From contig NZ_BAABIS010000001.1 of assembly GCF_039542905.1 (NCBI RefSeq), positions 4,960,001 through 5,024,000 on the forward strand: a stretch of DNA of 64,000 bases. Direction: 5' to 3'. The notes under the pieces are model-generated. The model ran no database searches. It was not told the DNA's origin and worked only from the letters and a program-made list of their open reading frames with translations. Every line of letters begins with the position of its first letter. Within the stretch, counting starts at the first letter, position 1. Below, in pieces: positions 17,294 to 25,736 of the stretch. The position numbers were made by a program, and so were the translations under genes. This DNA is from Kitasatospora terrestris. GTDB taxonomy: Bacteria > Actinomycetota > Actinomycetes > Streptomycetales > Streptomycetaceae.

Positions 17294-17830
17294 TCACTTG
17301 TCGCCGAGGGCGTGCCGCAGGTTGGCCCGGGCCCGGTAGGTGAGGGTCTTCACGGCGCCCACCCGCAGGCCGATCCGGTCGGCGATCTCGTGGGAGCTCA
17401 GCTCTTCCCAGTACCGCATGGTGAGCACGGTGCGCTGCCGGTCGTTCAGCGACTCCAGCGCCGCCCAGACCCGGTCGGCGTCGACCGCCGCCAGCACCGC
17501 CTCCTCCACCCGCACGCCGGAGTCGGTGTCGGCGACCGTCGCCACCGCCGACTCCCGGCGGGTGGAGCGGCGTTTGTCGTGGTCGAGCATCACATTGCGC
17601 GCGATGGTCACCATCCACGCGCCGATGTCCTTGCCGGTCCAGCGGAAACCGTGAATTCCCGCCATTGCCCTGACAAAAGTGTCCTGGGCGAGATCCTCGG
17701 CCAGGACGCGATTTCCGGTCCGCCGGATCAGGAACGCCAACACCACGCCGTGATAAGCGAGATAGAGCTGTGCCCAGGCCTCGCTGTCCCCGGACTTCGC
17801 GGCCTCGACTAGGGAAGGTCTCACTTCCAT
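17294..17830 (-). CDS. ECF-type RNA polymerase sigma factor
   Basis: This 178-aa sigma factor has region 2 at about residues 8-75 (A-E-D-L-A-Q-D-T-F-V-R-A in 2.2-2.3) and region 4 at about 125-175 (D-R-Q-R-T-V-L-T-M-R-Y then S-x-x-E-I-A-x-R-I-G-L-R-V-G-A-V-K-T). The variable Pro-poor linker between them is normal for ECF factors. The ATG has CGGAGG 6 nt upstream. No anti-sigma gene (zinc-binding or membrane) is adjacent. The small membrane protein upstream on the other strand is the only local candidate partner and lacks the usual ZAS motif. Target promoters are unknown. Confidence 0.9.
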   Translation of the reverse strand: MEVRPSLVEAAKSGDSEAWAQLYLAYHGVVLAFLIRRTGNRVLAEDLAQDTFVRAMAGIHGFRWTGKDIGAWMVTIARNVMLDHDKRRSTRRESAVATVADTDSGVRVEEAVLAAVDADRVWAALESLNDRQRTVLTMRYWEELSSHEIADRIGLRVGAVKTLTYRARANLRHALGDK

Positions 17831-18065
17831 GGGAACCTCCGGGAAAGGGGAGGCGTCACGCTACGAGCCGTTGTGCCCGACGGCAAGCGATTCCCCGAAA
17901 ATGCCCCCCGATCGGCCGCAGCGCCCGCCCGCGAGCCGCCGCCGGGGGCTCGAACCCCGGGCGTCCGGCGCGAAATCCCGGCAATTTTCCGCAATTCTCC
18001 AGGTGATCTTTCCGTCGGGAGTACGCTCACCCCCCACCCCGACCGATCGCGAAAGCGAGCACGTA

Positions 18066-18341
18066 ATGCGGGAAATCCTGCCTGCCGCCGTCCTCTGCTG
18101 CCTGGCCGTCGCCGGCCTGGCCGGCACCGGGTACGCCATCGCCCGGCTGCGCCGCTACCTGGGCGGCGCCCAGCAGCGCGAGGCCCGCGCCCTGGCCGAG
18201 CTGACCTCCGCCCAGACCAGCGCCGTCCTGCTGCGGCTGCTCGCCGACGTCCACGCCGAACTGCGCCGCGCCAACGCCGAGCGCGGCCGGCCGCGGGACG
18301 CCCGCGAGCCGCTCAGCCGCCGTCCGGAGCAGCCGCCGTGA
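18066..18341 (+). CDS. Small single-pass membrane protein
   Basis: This predicted 91-aa protein has an N-terminal transmembrane helix (about residues 4-25, I-L-P-A-A-V-L-C-C-L-A-V-A-G-L-A) and a basic, helical cytoplasmic or extracytoplasmic tail rich in Arg, Glu and Leu. It has no recognised domain. Its 3' end overlaps the end of the convergent xseA gene by 29 bp. A GAAAGCGAG stretch upstream could be a weak ribosome-binding site. Gene status is supported by the membrane helix and by filling the gap to xseA, but is not secure. Confidence 0.45.
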   Translation: MREILPAAVLCCLAVAGLAGTGYAIARLRRYLGGAQQREARALAELTSAQTSAVLLRLLADVHAELRRANAERGRPRDAREPLSRRPEQPP

Positions 18342-19533
18342 CGTCGAACCCGCCGCCCGCCACCCGGGCGTGCAGCGTCTCGCCCGCCGCCACCCGCGCC
18401 GGGTCGGTCACCACCTCGCCGTCCGCCTTCTGCAGCACCGCGTAGCCGCGCTCCAGCGTCGCCAGCGGCGACAGCGCCACCACCCGGGCCAGCGCATGGC
18501 CCAGGTCCGTCTGCGCGTGGTCCAGCCGGTGCCCGAGCACCCGCCGGGCCCGGCCGAGCAGCGCCTCCAGCTCCTCGCCGCGCGCCACCAGGGCCTGCTG
18601 CGGCGCCGCGAGCGCGGGCCGGCTGCGCAGCGCGGCCAGCCCGGCCAGCTCCCGCTCCACCCGGTGCCCGACCGCCCGGCGCGCCCGGTCGCGCAGCTGG
18701 TGCACCCGGGCCAGCTCCTCGCCGACGTCCGGCACCACCCGCTTGGCCGCGTCGGTCGGGGTGGACGCCCGCAGGTCCGCGACGAAGTCCAGCAGCGGCT
18801 GGTCCGGCTCGTGCCCGATCGCACTGACCACCGGGGTGGTCGCGGCGGCCACCGTCCGGATCAACTCCTCGTCGGAGAACGGCAGCAGGTCCTCCACGCT
18901 GCCGCCGCCGCGGGCCACGACGATCACGTCCACCTCCGGGTGGCCGTCCAGCTCCCGTACCGCCGCGGCGACCTGGCCCGCCGCGCTGGGGCCCTGCACC
19001 AGCACGTTGCGGACCTCGAAGCGGACCGCCGGCCAGCGGCGGCGGGCGTTCTCCAGCACGTCGCGCTCGGCCGCCGAACCGCGGCCGGTCACCAGGCCGA
19101 TCCGGTCCGGCAGGAACGGCAGCGACCGCTTGCGGGCCGGCTCGAACAGGCCCTCCTCGAACAGTCGGCGCTTCAACTGCTCCAGCCGGGCCAGCAGTTC
19201 GCCCAGCCCCACCAGCCGGATCTCGGTCGCCCGCAGCGAGAGCGTGCCGCGCGCGGTGTACCACTCCGGCTTGGCGTGGACGATGATCCGCGAGCCCTCC
19301 TGGACGGCCTCCGCGACCTGGTCGAAGACCGAGCGGAAGCACGTGACGGTCAGCGAGACGTCCCGCTCCGGGTCGCGCAGCGTCAGGAACACCATGCCCG
19401 CCCCGGGCCGCCGGTTCAGCTGGGCGATCTGCCCCTCCACCCACACCTCCCCGAGCCGGTCGATCCACCCGCCGATCAGCGCGGAGACCTTCCCCACCGG
19501 TACCGGGGCTTCGGGCGAGCTCGTGTTGGCCAT
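18313..19533 (-). CDS. xseA: Exodeoxyribonuclease VII large subunit
   Basis: The 406-aa catalytic subunit of exonuclease VII processively degrades single-stranded DNA to oligonucleotides. An N-terminal OB-fold (about 10-110, V-E-G-Q-I-A-Q-L-N) precedes the nuclease domain with V-A-R-G-G-G-S-V-E-D-L-L-P-F-S-D-E and S-A-I-G-H-E-P-D-x-x-L-x-D-x-V-A-D-x-R-A-x-T-P-T. The C-terminal coiled coil and R-G-Y-A-V-L motif are present. The normal xseB partner is not the next gene: the reading direction is the same, but an ECF sigma, an acetyltransferase and a small membrane protein intervene. Confidence 0.93.
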   Translation of the reverse strand: MANTSSPEAPVPVGKVSALIGGWIDRLGEVWVEGQIAQLNRRPGAGMVFLTLRDPERDVSLTVTCFRSVFDQVAEAVQEGSRIIVHAKPEWYTARGTLSLRATEIRLVGLGELLARLEQLKRRLFEEGLFEPARKRSLPFLPDRIGLVTGRGSAAERDVLENARRRWPAVRFEVRNVLVQGPSAAGQVAAAVRELDGHPEVDVIVVARGGGSVEDLLPFSDEELIRTVAAATTPVVSAIGHEPDQPLLDFVADLRASTPTDAAKRVVPDVGEELARVHQLRDRARRAVGHRVERELAGLAALRSRPALAAPQQALVARGEELEALLGRARRVLGHRLDHAQTDLGHALARVVALSPLATLERGYAVLQKADGEVVTDPARVAAGETLHARVAGGGFDVTAAAPDGG

Positions 19534-19543
19534 GGGGACGAGG

Positions 19544-20887
19544 CTACGGCCTGACCCCGTCAGCCCGCCGCGACTGCGCCAGCAGCACCGCCAGCCCGAC
19601 CAGCAGCCACAGGGCCCCGACCAGCAGGGCGGTGGACGAGGCCTCCACCAGCACCCAGACGATCACCGCGATGCCCAGCACCGGCACCACCGTGTGGCGC
19701 CACCACGGCCGCGCGCCCTGCCGGACCACATACCACCCGATCACCGAGGCGTGCAGCAGGGCGAACGCGGTCAGCGCGCCCACGTTCACCACGCTGGTCA
19801 GCCGGTCCAGCCCGTCGTCGCGGCTCGCCGCCCAGACCGCCGCCGCCATGGTGACCGCGGCCGTGGTGAGCAGGGCCCGGCGCGGCACCGCCGACACCGG
19901 GTCGACCGCGCCCAGGAAGCGCGGCAGCCGCCCGTCCCTTCCCATCGCGTACACCAGCCGCCCGGCCGCCGCCTGCCCGGCGAGCGCCGCGAACGCCGCC
20001 CCGATCGCCTTGCTCGCCGCGATCAGCACGTGCAGCCAGTGCCCGACGCCCGTCTCCACCGTGTCGTAGAACGCCGACCCCTGCTGCGCCGGGTCCGCCG
20101 CCAGCTCGGCGGGCGACAGCGGCTCCAGCAGCGCCGCCAGCCAGGTCTGCGCCACGAACAGCAAGCCCGCCAGCGCCAGGCACCACAGCAGCGCCCGGGC
20201 GACCGCCGCCGACGCGCCCACCGCCTCCTCGACGAACGAGGCGATCGCGTCGAAACCCAGGTACGAGAGCACCGCGACCGAGACCGCCGACACCACCGCG
20301 GTCAGCGAGAAGCCGCCGACGCCCTCCACCGGGGACAGCCAGTCCCGAGCCGAGCCGTGCCGCAGGAGCTCCACGGCGGCCGCCACCAGGAACACCGCCA
20401 GCACCGCGATCTCCATCGCCAGCACCGCGAACCCGACCGCCGCCGCCGTCCGCACCCCGACCAGGTTGAGCCCGGTGGTCACCACCACCGCCAGCGCCGT
20501 CCACACCCACCGGGAGACCCCGGGCACCAGCGAGTTCAGCGCGATCCCGGAGAACAGGTACGCCACCGCCGGGATCAGCAGGTAGTCCAGCATCGCCATC
20601 CACCCCGCGACGAACCCCGGCCCCTCCCCGAGCCCCGCCCGCGCGTACGCGAACACCGAGCCGGTCTGCGGCACCGCGCGCACCATCCGGGCGTACGACC
20701 ACGCGGTGAGGCCCATCGCCACGGTCGCCAGCAGGTACACCGCCGCGACCGCGCCGCCGCTCTTGGCGTCCAGCACCCCGAACACCCCGACCGGGGCCAT
20801 CGGCGCGATGAACAGCAGGCCGTACACCATCAGGTCGCGCACGCCCAGGCTGCGCCGCAGGGCCCCGGCTTCCGATCGATCGCTCAT
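19544..20887 (-). CDS. APC family amino-acid permease
   Basis: The protein is about 447 aa with 12 predicted membrane helices of the amino acid-polyamine-organocation fold. The first helix region M-V-Y-G-L-L-F-I-A-P-M-A-P-V-G-V-F-G and the unwound G-x-G/S-type motif near residue 25 are typical. The substrate is unknown; related Streptomyces proteins are annotated as amino-acid permeases. The ATG at 20887 is closely preceded by GGGGAG; an ATG three codons upstream (20896) is equally possible. The gene is divergent from ispH and its end is 10 bp from xseA. Confidence 0.85.
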   Translation of the reverse strand: MSDRSEAGALRRSLGVRDLMVYGLLFIAPMAPVGVFGVLDAKSGGAVAAVYLLATVAMGLTAWSYARMVRAVPQTGSVFAYARAGLGEGPGFVAGWMAMLDYLLIPAVAYLFSGIALNSLVPGVSRWVWTALAVVVTTGLNLVGVRTAAAVGFAVLAMEIAVLAVFLVAAAVELLRHGSARDWLSPVEGVGGFSLTAVVSAVSVAVLSYLGFDAIASFVEEAVGASAAVARALLWCLALAGLLFVAQTWLAALLEPLSPAELAADPAQQGSAFYDTVETGVGHWLHVLIAASKAIGAAFAALAGQAAAGRLVYAMGRDGRLPRFLGAVDPVSAVPRRALLTTAAVTMAAAVWAASRDDGLDRLTSVVNVGALTAFALLHASVIGWYVVRQGARPWWRHTVVPVLGIAVIVWVLVEASSTALLVGALWLLVGLAVLLAQSRRADGVRP

Positions 20888-20980
20888 TCTCCCCATTCGA
20901 CCACCGCCGCCGCGCCGCGCCGGAGGGCCACGCGGGCCGGGCGCGTCGGCAGCCCGGACCGGCGCCCGTACGATGGAGCC

Positions 20981-21955
20981 ATGTCCACCAGTGCTCAGCG
21001 CCGTGTCCTGCTCGCCGCCCCCCGGGGCTACTGCGCGGGCGTCGACCGCGCCGTGATCGCCGTGGAGAAGGCCCTGGAGCAGTACGGGGCGCCGATCTAC
21101 GTCCGCAAGCAGATCGTCCACAACAAGTACGTCGTGCAGACCCTGGAGAAGAAGGGCGCGATCTTCGTCGACGAGACGGAGGAGGTGCCCGAGGGCTCGA
21201 TCGTGGTGTTCTCCGCGCACGGCGTCGCGCCGTCCGTGCACGACGAGGCCCGGGTCGGCAAGCTCGCCACCGTCGACGCCACCTGCCCCCTCGTCACCAA
21301 GGTGCACAAGGAGGCCGTCCGCTTCGCCGACGAGGACTACGACATCCTGCTCGTCGGCCACGAGGGCCACGAGGAGGTCATCGGCACGATGGGCGAGGCC
21401 CCGGACCGCATCCACCTGGTGGACGGTGCCGAGGACGTGGCCAACGTGCAGGTCCGCGACGAGTCCAAGGTCGTCTGGCTCTCCCAGACCACCCTCTCCG
21501 TGGACGAGACCATGGAGACCGTCGGCGAGCTGAAGAAGCGCTTCCCGCTGCTGGTCAGCCCGCCCAGCGACGACATCTGCTACGCCACCCAGAACCGCCA
21601 GGTCGCGGTCAAGCAGCTGGCCCCCGAGGCCGACCTGCTGATCGTGGTCGGCTCCAAGAACTCCTCCAACTCGGTCCGGCTGGTCGAGGTCGGCCTCGAG
21701 TACGGCGCCAAGGCCGCCCACCTGGTCGACTTCGCCGAGGAGATCGACGAGGCCTGGCTGGACGGCGTCACCACGGTCGGCCTGACCAGCGGCGCCTCCG
21801 TCCCCGAGGTGCTGGTCGACGGCGTGCTGGAGTTCCTCGCCGCGCGCGGCTACGACACCGTCGAGACCGTGAAGACCGCCGAGGAGCACCTGACCTTCTC
21901 GCTGCCCAAGGAGCTCCGCCGCGACCTGCGCGCGGAGGCCGCCGGCAAGCTCTGA
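20981..21955 (+). CDS. ispH: 4-hydroxy-3-methylbut-2-enyl diphosphate reductase
   Basis: IspH (LytB) carries out the last step of the MEP isoprenoid pathway, giving IPP and DMAPP, and is a [4Fe-4S] enzyme. The protein is 324 aa. Cluster cysteines are C18 (R-G-Y-C-A-G-V), C102 (D-A-T-C-P-L-V) and C200 (D-D-I-C-Y-A-T-Q-N-R-Q). The active-site H-E-G-H-E-E-V motif (127-133) and S-S-N-S-x-R-L-V substrate loop are intact. A TACGAT -10 (20969-20974) ends only 6 bp before the ATG, so expression is probably leaderless, although GGAG also lies in that gap. Confidence 0.97.
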   Translation: MSTSAQRRVLLAAPRGYCAGVDRAVIAVEKALEQYGAPIYVRKQIVHNKYVVQTLEKKGAIFVDETEEVPEGSIVVFSAHGVAPSVHDEARVGKLATVDATCPLVTKVHKEAVRFADEDYDILLVGHEGHEEVIGTMGEAPDRIHLVDGAEDVANVQVRDESKVVWLSQTTLSVDETMETVGELKKRFPLLVSPPSDDICYATQNRQVAVKQLAPEADLLIVVGSKNSSNSVRLVEVGLEYGAKAAHLVDFAEEIDEAWLDGVTTVGLTSGASVPEVLVDGVLEFLAARGYDTVETVKTAEEHLTFSLPKELRRDLRAEAAGKL

Positions 21956-21964
21956 CCCGCCGTC

Positions 21965-22003
21965 CACGACGCCCGGCCCCGACCCCAGGGGCCGGGCGTC
22001 GTG
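21965..22003 (+). terminator. Intrinsic terminator of ispH
   Basis: A perfect 16-bp stem (21965-21980 with 21988-22003) with a 7-nt loop starts 10 bp after the ispH stop codon. Confidence 0.82.
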
Positions 22004-22122
22004 CTGTTCCGGATGTTCCGGGCCGTACTGCTTCAGCTATCGGGCTGCGGGCGCGAATCCCCGCCCGTAGCGTTGTGCACAGGCTGTGGACGACGACCGC
22101 GCGCAACGGAGGGCAGCGGCAG

Positions 22123-22863
22123 ATGACGACGGTATTCGGCGTGGACATCGGCGGTTCGGGCATCAAGGGGGCCCCGGTCGACCTCGAGGCCGGGGCCCTG
22201 GCCCAGGAGCGGCTGAAGGTGCTCACCCCGCACCCCTCGGGTCCCGAGGCGGTGGCGGCGGCCGTCCAGGAGGTGGTCCGCAGCTTCGACCACCGCGGGC
22301 CGGTCGGCCTGACCTTCCCCGGCGTGGTCGTCGACGGGCGGACCCGTACCGCCGCCAACGTCGACAAGGGCTGGATCGGCCGGGACGCCGCCGCGCTCTT
22401 CTCCGACACCCTCGGCCTGCCCGCCACCGTCCTCAACGACGCGGACGCGGCCGGCGTCGCCGAGATGACCCACGGCGCCGGCCGCGGCCGCGGCGGCGTG
22501 GTCCTGGTCCTCACCTTCGGCACCGGCATCGGCAGCGCGCTCTTCTCCGACGGGGTGCTCGTCCCCAACACCGAGCTCGGCCACCTCGAACTGCGCGGCA
22601 AGGACGCCGAGCGCCGGGCCTCCTCGGCCGCCAAGGAGCGCCACGACCTCAGCTGGGCCGACTGGGCCGGCCGCGTCGACGAGTACCTCGACCTGGTCGA
22701 GATGCTCTTCTCCCCGCAGCTGCTGATCATCGGCGGCGGGGTCAGCCGCAAGCACGACAAGTTCCTGCCGCTGCTCAAGGACCGCACGGCGGAGGTCGTT
22801 CCGGCGCTGCTGCGCAACGACGCGGGCATCGTCGGCGCCGCGATGGCCGCCGCCCAGTACTGA
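22123..22863 (+). CDS. ppgK: Polyphosphate glucokinase
   Basis: This 246-aa ROK-family kinase phosphorylates glucose using polyphosphate (and ATP) in the cytoplasm. The N-terminal phosphate motif is D-I-G-G-S-G-I-K-G. T-F-P-G-V-V matches the polyphosphate-glucokinase signature. The catalytic base lies in L-N-D-A-D-A-A-G, followed by L-T-F-G-T-G-I-G-S and the E-L-G-H-L-E segment. The ATG has CGGAGGG 9 nt upstream. The stop codon TGA coincides with the left end of an IS1380-type element, so the last codons are intact or nearly so. The old terminator is now 1.7 kb away, beyond the insertion. Transcription from ppgK may run into the transposase. Confidence 0.92.
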   Translation: MTTVFGVDIGGSGIKGAPVDLEAGALAQERLKVLTPHPSGPEAVAAAVQEVVRSFDHRGPVGLTFPGVVVDGRTRTAANVDKGWIGRDAAALFSDTLGLPATVLNDADAAGVAEMTHGAGRGRGGVVLVLTFGTGIGSALFSDGVLVPNTELGHLELRGKDAERRASSAAKERHDLSWADWAGRVDEYLDLVEMLFSPQLLIIGGGVSRKHDKFLPLLKDRTAEVVPALLRNDAGIVGAAMAAAQY

Positions 22864-22889
22864 GCCCGGATCCACCGGGCTGTGACTGA
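22861..22889 (+). repeat. Left terminal inverted repeat of the IS
   Basis: About 22 of the outer 29 bases match the reverse complement of 24495-24523. The match is best over the outer 17 bases. The first three bases (TGA) are also the ppgK stop codon. Confidence 0.75.
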
Positions 22890-22985
22890 GGTGGGGACGG
22901 GCTGACGCAGAGAGGTGCCTGCTGAGCTGGGAGGATGGGAGTTCTCTACGCTTCCGTCCGGCCCAACCAGCAAGGCACCTCGTAA

Positions 22986-24371
22986 GTGAAATCCTCCCAC
23001 AGCTCCGCCGCGCTCACCGCCGCGTTCGACGAGCCGAACCTGGTCGCGGACGCGGGGCTCGTCCCGCTGGTCCGGCTGGCCGAGCGGGTCGGGCTTCCCG
23101 GACTGGTCGAAGACAGGCTGAGGCTCGACGGTGCGGGCAACAGCGGCGGTGCCAACCCGGCTGCGAAGGTGATGACGCTGGTCGCGGCGATGTGCGCCGG
23201 GGCCGACTCGATCGACGACACCGGCCGGCTGCGGCACGGCGCGATGGGCCGGCTGTTCGGCGGGGTGCGCGCGCCCTCCACGCTGGGCACGTTCCTGCGC
23301 GCGTTCACGCACGGGCACAACCGGCAACTCCATGCGGTGCACCGGGACTTCCTCGCCCGTCTCGCACGGGACACCCCGCTGCTGCCCGGCCTGGACCGGG
23401 TGGCGTTCGTGGACGTCGACCCCACCCACCGGCGGGTCTACGGACGCGCCAAGCAGGGTGCCGAGGTCGGCCGGTTCAAGGGCGTGCGCACCCTGCACCC
23501 GATCCTGGCCACCCTCAGCACACCGACGGCCCGCCCGGTGGTCGCGGCGGTCCGCCTGCGGCGGGGCAAAGCGGCCGACGCCCGCGGCGCCGGACCGTTC
23601 ACGAGCGAGGCCCTGGCGGCCGCCCGCCAGGCCGGGGCGGGCGGAACCGTGATCGTCCGCGCGGACAGCCAGTTCTACAACGCCGACGTGGTGGCCGCCT
23701 GCCGCCGCGCGAGAGCGCACTTCTCCGTGACGGTGCGGATGAACCCCCACGTCGCCGCCGCGATCAGCGCGATCGGCGAGGACGCTTGGACGCCGATCCG
23801 ATACCCCGAGGCGTTCGTCGACCCGGACACCGGCGAGCTGGTCTCCGACGCCGAGGTCGCCGAGATCACCTACACGGCGTTCACCGGCCGCAGGAAGACC
23901 GAGCACACCACTGCCCGGCTGATCGTGCGCCGGGTCCGCCGCCTGAACGCCGAAACGGCTGCCGGGCAGGGCGAGCTGTTCACCGCCTGGCGCTACCACC
24001 CGGTGTTCACCGACAGCCCCTTCGCCACGCTCCAGGCCGAACTCCACCACCGGCAGCACGCCACGATCGAGCAGGTCATCGCGGACGGCAAGGGATCGGC
24101 CCTGGCCCACCTGCCCTCCGGGAACTTCCAGGCGAACAACGCGTGGCTGACCCTGTGGGCCATCGCCCACAACCTGCTGCGAGCCGCCGGATCCCTCGCC
24201 GGGACCTTCCACGCGAGAGCCACCACCGCGACCCTGCGGGCCCACCTGATCCACGTCCCGGCCCGCATCGCCCGCTCGGCCCGCAGGCTGACGCTCCACC
24301 TGCCCGACCACTGGCCCTGGCAACACGCGCTCACCGATCTGTTCGACGCCGCCCACCCGCCACCGGCCTGA
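22986..24371 (+). CDS. IS1380-family DDE transposase
   Basis: This intact 461-aa transposase has the DDE residues in the IS1380 pattern: F-V-D-V-D (D143/D145), R-A-D227-S-Q-F, and E362 in H-A-T-I-E-Q-V-I-A-D-G-K-G. The flanking A-x-L-P-S-G-x-F-x-A-N-x-A-W segment and W-A-I-A-H-N-L are also typical of the family. The GTG start lacks a Shine-Dalgarno and sits right after the right arm of an inverted repeat (22912-22924/22968-22981), so translation may be kept low. The protein shows no truncation or frameshift, so the element may be active. Confidence 0.9.
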   Translation: MKSSHSSAALTAAFDEPNLVADAGLVPLVRLAERVGLPGLVEDRLRLDGAGNSGGANPAAKVMTLVAAMCAGADSIDDTGRLRHGAMGRLFGGVRAPSTLGTFLRAFTHGHNRQLHAVHRDFLARLARDTPLLPGLDRVAFVDVDPTHRRVYGRAKQGAEVGRFKGVRTLHPILATLSTPTARPVVAAVRLRRGKAADARGAGPFTSEALAAARQAGAGGTVIVRADSQFYNADVVAACRRARAHFSVTVRMNPHVAAAISAIGEDAWTPIRYPEAFVDPDTGELVSDAEVAEITYTAFTGRRKTEHTTARLIVRRVRRLNAETAAGQGELFTAWRYHPVFTDSPFATLQAELHHRQHATIEQVIADGKGSALAHLPSGNFQANNAWLTLWAIAHNLLRAAGSLAGTFHARATTATLRAHLIHVPARIARSARRLTLHLPDHWPWQHALTDLFDAAHPPPA

Positions 24372-24494
24372 TCACCAACCCGACCACCCGCCCGACAGGG
24401 CCCGACCGGAGCAGACGTGGAAAAGCTGGGCAGACCAGCAAACACCCCACACCCACCACCCAGTCACCCCCGCCAAAACCCAGATCCGATCACT

Positions 24495-24523
24495 CCAGAA
24501 TCAGGTCGGTGGATTCGGGCTGA
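24495..24523 (-). repeat. Right terminal inverted repeat of the IS
   Basis: This is the reverse-complement partner of 22861-22889. It is followed by GTAC, which also precedes the left end. Confidence 0.75.
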
Positions 24524-24537
24524 GTACCGGCCACCAC

Positions 24538-24564
24538 CCGTCGGCCCCTCACGGGGGCCGGCGG
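24538..24564. terminator. Terminator displaced from ppgK by the IS
   Basis: An 11-bp stem with one T-G wobble (24538-24548 with 24554-24564) and a TCACG loop lies 14 bp beyond the right IS end. It also lies 18 bp past the end of the convergent membrane-protein gene. Before the insertion it would have sat just behind the ppgK stop codon. Confidence 0.65.
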
Positions 24565-24581
24565 GAATCGCCGGACCGGCC

Positions 24582-25178
24582 TCAGCGGGTGCGGCGCAGG
24601 CGGCGCCGGGCGACGAAGCGGGCGGCCACGATCGCCGTCGCCAGGCCGGTGCCGGTGAACAGCCAGCCGGCCCGCAGCGCCAGCCCGCCGGCCAGCGCCA
24701 CCACCTCGCCGGTCACGCCGTCCGCCGCCACCGGCTGGACCACCAGCAGCGCCGCCGCGAACGCGATCGGCCCGCTGATCGGCGCGGCCGGCAGGTCGGT
24801 GAACCGCACCCGCACCGCCAGCTGGAAGCAGACCACCAGGTAGCCGAGGCCGAACAGCACGCCCAGGCCGCCGAACAGCAGCCGGTCCGCACCCGCCACC
24901 AGCAGCATCGCGGCCACCCCGGCGACCCCGGTGCCCATCCCGGTCAGCCGGGCCGGGCGCCCGGTGCCGGACCGCCCGCGGCCGAGCGGCAGCCGAAGCC
25001 GCAGCCGCACCCGCGGCACCGACCGCCCGGCCGAGGCGGTCCGCAGCCGCGAGTCGGGGGGCGACGCGGGTCCGGGTACGGCGGCCTCGGCGGCGCCGCG
25101 CCCCGGCGGTCGCCTTCTCGGCCCTGGCGGCGAGGTTCGGATGCTCTGCTCCACCGGTCCAACGTACGGTCCGATCAT
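24582..25178 (-). CDS. DUF6542-like membrane protein
   Basis: This protein of about 198 aa has a Pro/Arg-rich cytoplasmic N-terminus (about 80 residues) followed by four hydrophobic segments. These include G-V-A-G-V-A-A-M-L-L-V-A-G, L-G-V-L-F-G-L-G-Y-L-V-V-C-F, a central I-A-F-A-A-A-L-L-V-V and a last T-G-L-A-T-A-I-V, with an Arg-rich C-terminus. This matches the small DUF6542 membrane proteins found near ychF/ispH in Streptomyces, from memory. Function is unknown. The ATG at 25178 has AGGGTG only 4 nt upstream; an upstream extension to 25253 has no better start. Confidence 0.7.
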   Translation of the reverse strand: MIGPYVGPVEQSIRTSPPGPRRRPPGRGAAEAAVPGPASPPDSRLRTASAGRSVPRVRLRLRLPLGRGRSGTGRPARLTGMGTGVAGVAAMLLVAGADRLLFGGLGVLFGLGYLVVCFQLAVRVRFTDLPAAPISGPIAFAAALLVVQPVAADGVTGEVVALAGGLALRAGWLFTGTGLATAIVAARFVARRRLRRTR

Positions 25179-25270
25179 CGGCACCCTGTGTAATGGGCGC
25201 GAACGGGTTCTTCCGTGTCCGCGTACGGAGTAACGTTCGGTTGGAACGATCATCAGGGGGGGTGGACGGT

Positions 25271-25660
25271 ATGACCGGGACGACCGGGTTCTCGTTCGAC
25301 AGGCTGCACCACGTCCAGCTGGACGTGCCGCCCGGTGCCGAGGAGCGCTGCCGGGCGTTCTGGGGCGGCCTGCTCGGCATGACCGAGCTGGCGAAGCCGC
25401 CCGTCCTGGCCGCCCGCGGCGGCTGCTGGTTCCGCGGCGGCGGGTACGAGGTGCACCTCGGCGTGGTCGCCGGGCACGCGCCCTCGCCCAAGGCCCACCC
25501 GGGCATCCTGGTCACCGGCCTCGACGCGCTCGCCGAGCGCCTGGCCGCCGCCGGCCACCCGGTCGGCTGGGACGAGGACTTCCCCGGCTTCCGCCGCTTC
25601 CACAGCGCCGACCCGTTCGGCAACCGCCTGGAGTTCCTGGAGCCCGACCGGTCCGCCTGA
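25271..25660 (+). CDS. VOC (glyoxalase/bleomycin-resistance fold) family protein
   Basis: This 129-aa protein has the beta-alpha-beta-beta-beta fold of the vicinal-oxygen-chelate family. H-H-V-Q-L-D-V starts the first unit and D-P-F-G-N-R-L-E-F-L-E ends the second, supplying the usual His and Glu metal ligands. The catalytic activity, if any, is unknown. The ATG at 25271 is preceded by a G-rich stretch; a GTG three codons upstream is possible. The gene lies divergent to the DUF6542-like gene. A ychF promoter hexamer begins 11 bp after its stop. Confidence 0.82.
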   Translation: MTGTTGFSFDRLHHVQLDVPPGAEERCRAFWGGLLGMTELAKPPVLAARGGCWFRGGGYEVHLGVVAGHAPSPKAHPGILVTGLDALAERLAAAGHPVGWDEDFPGFRRFHSADPFGNRLEFLEPDRSA

Positions 25661-25736
25661 GCGCGCCCCGTAGACTGGGGGATCGGCCCGCAACCCCGCG
25701 CCGCTCCACGCCCTCCAAGCCACGGGACATCGCTTC

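Larger units (their letters stand above)
22861..24523 (+). mobile_element. IS1380-family insertion sequence (about 1.66 kb)
   Basis: The element is bounded by imperfect inverted repeats that begin TGAGCCCGGATCCACCG on the left and (reverse complement) TCAGCCCGAATCCACCG on the right. It is flanked by GTAC on both sides (22857-22860 and 24524-24527), a possible 4-bp target duplication. An alternative boundary of 22864-24520 with a 3-bp TGA duplication would restore the native ppgK stop codon. One intact transposase gene is inside. Before the transposase, arms at 22912-22924 and 22968-22981 can pair and might block expression driven from outside. It looks recent: the transposase is intact and the ends are well preserved. 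Confidence 0.88.

Noticed and set aside
24417..25193. Frame running from inside the IS right end into the next gene, which could be read as a ppgK continuation
   Set aside because: It lies antisense to the DUF6542-like membrane protein and crosses the old ppgK terminator hairpin, so it is unlikely to be coding.
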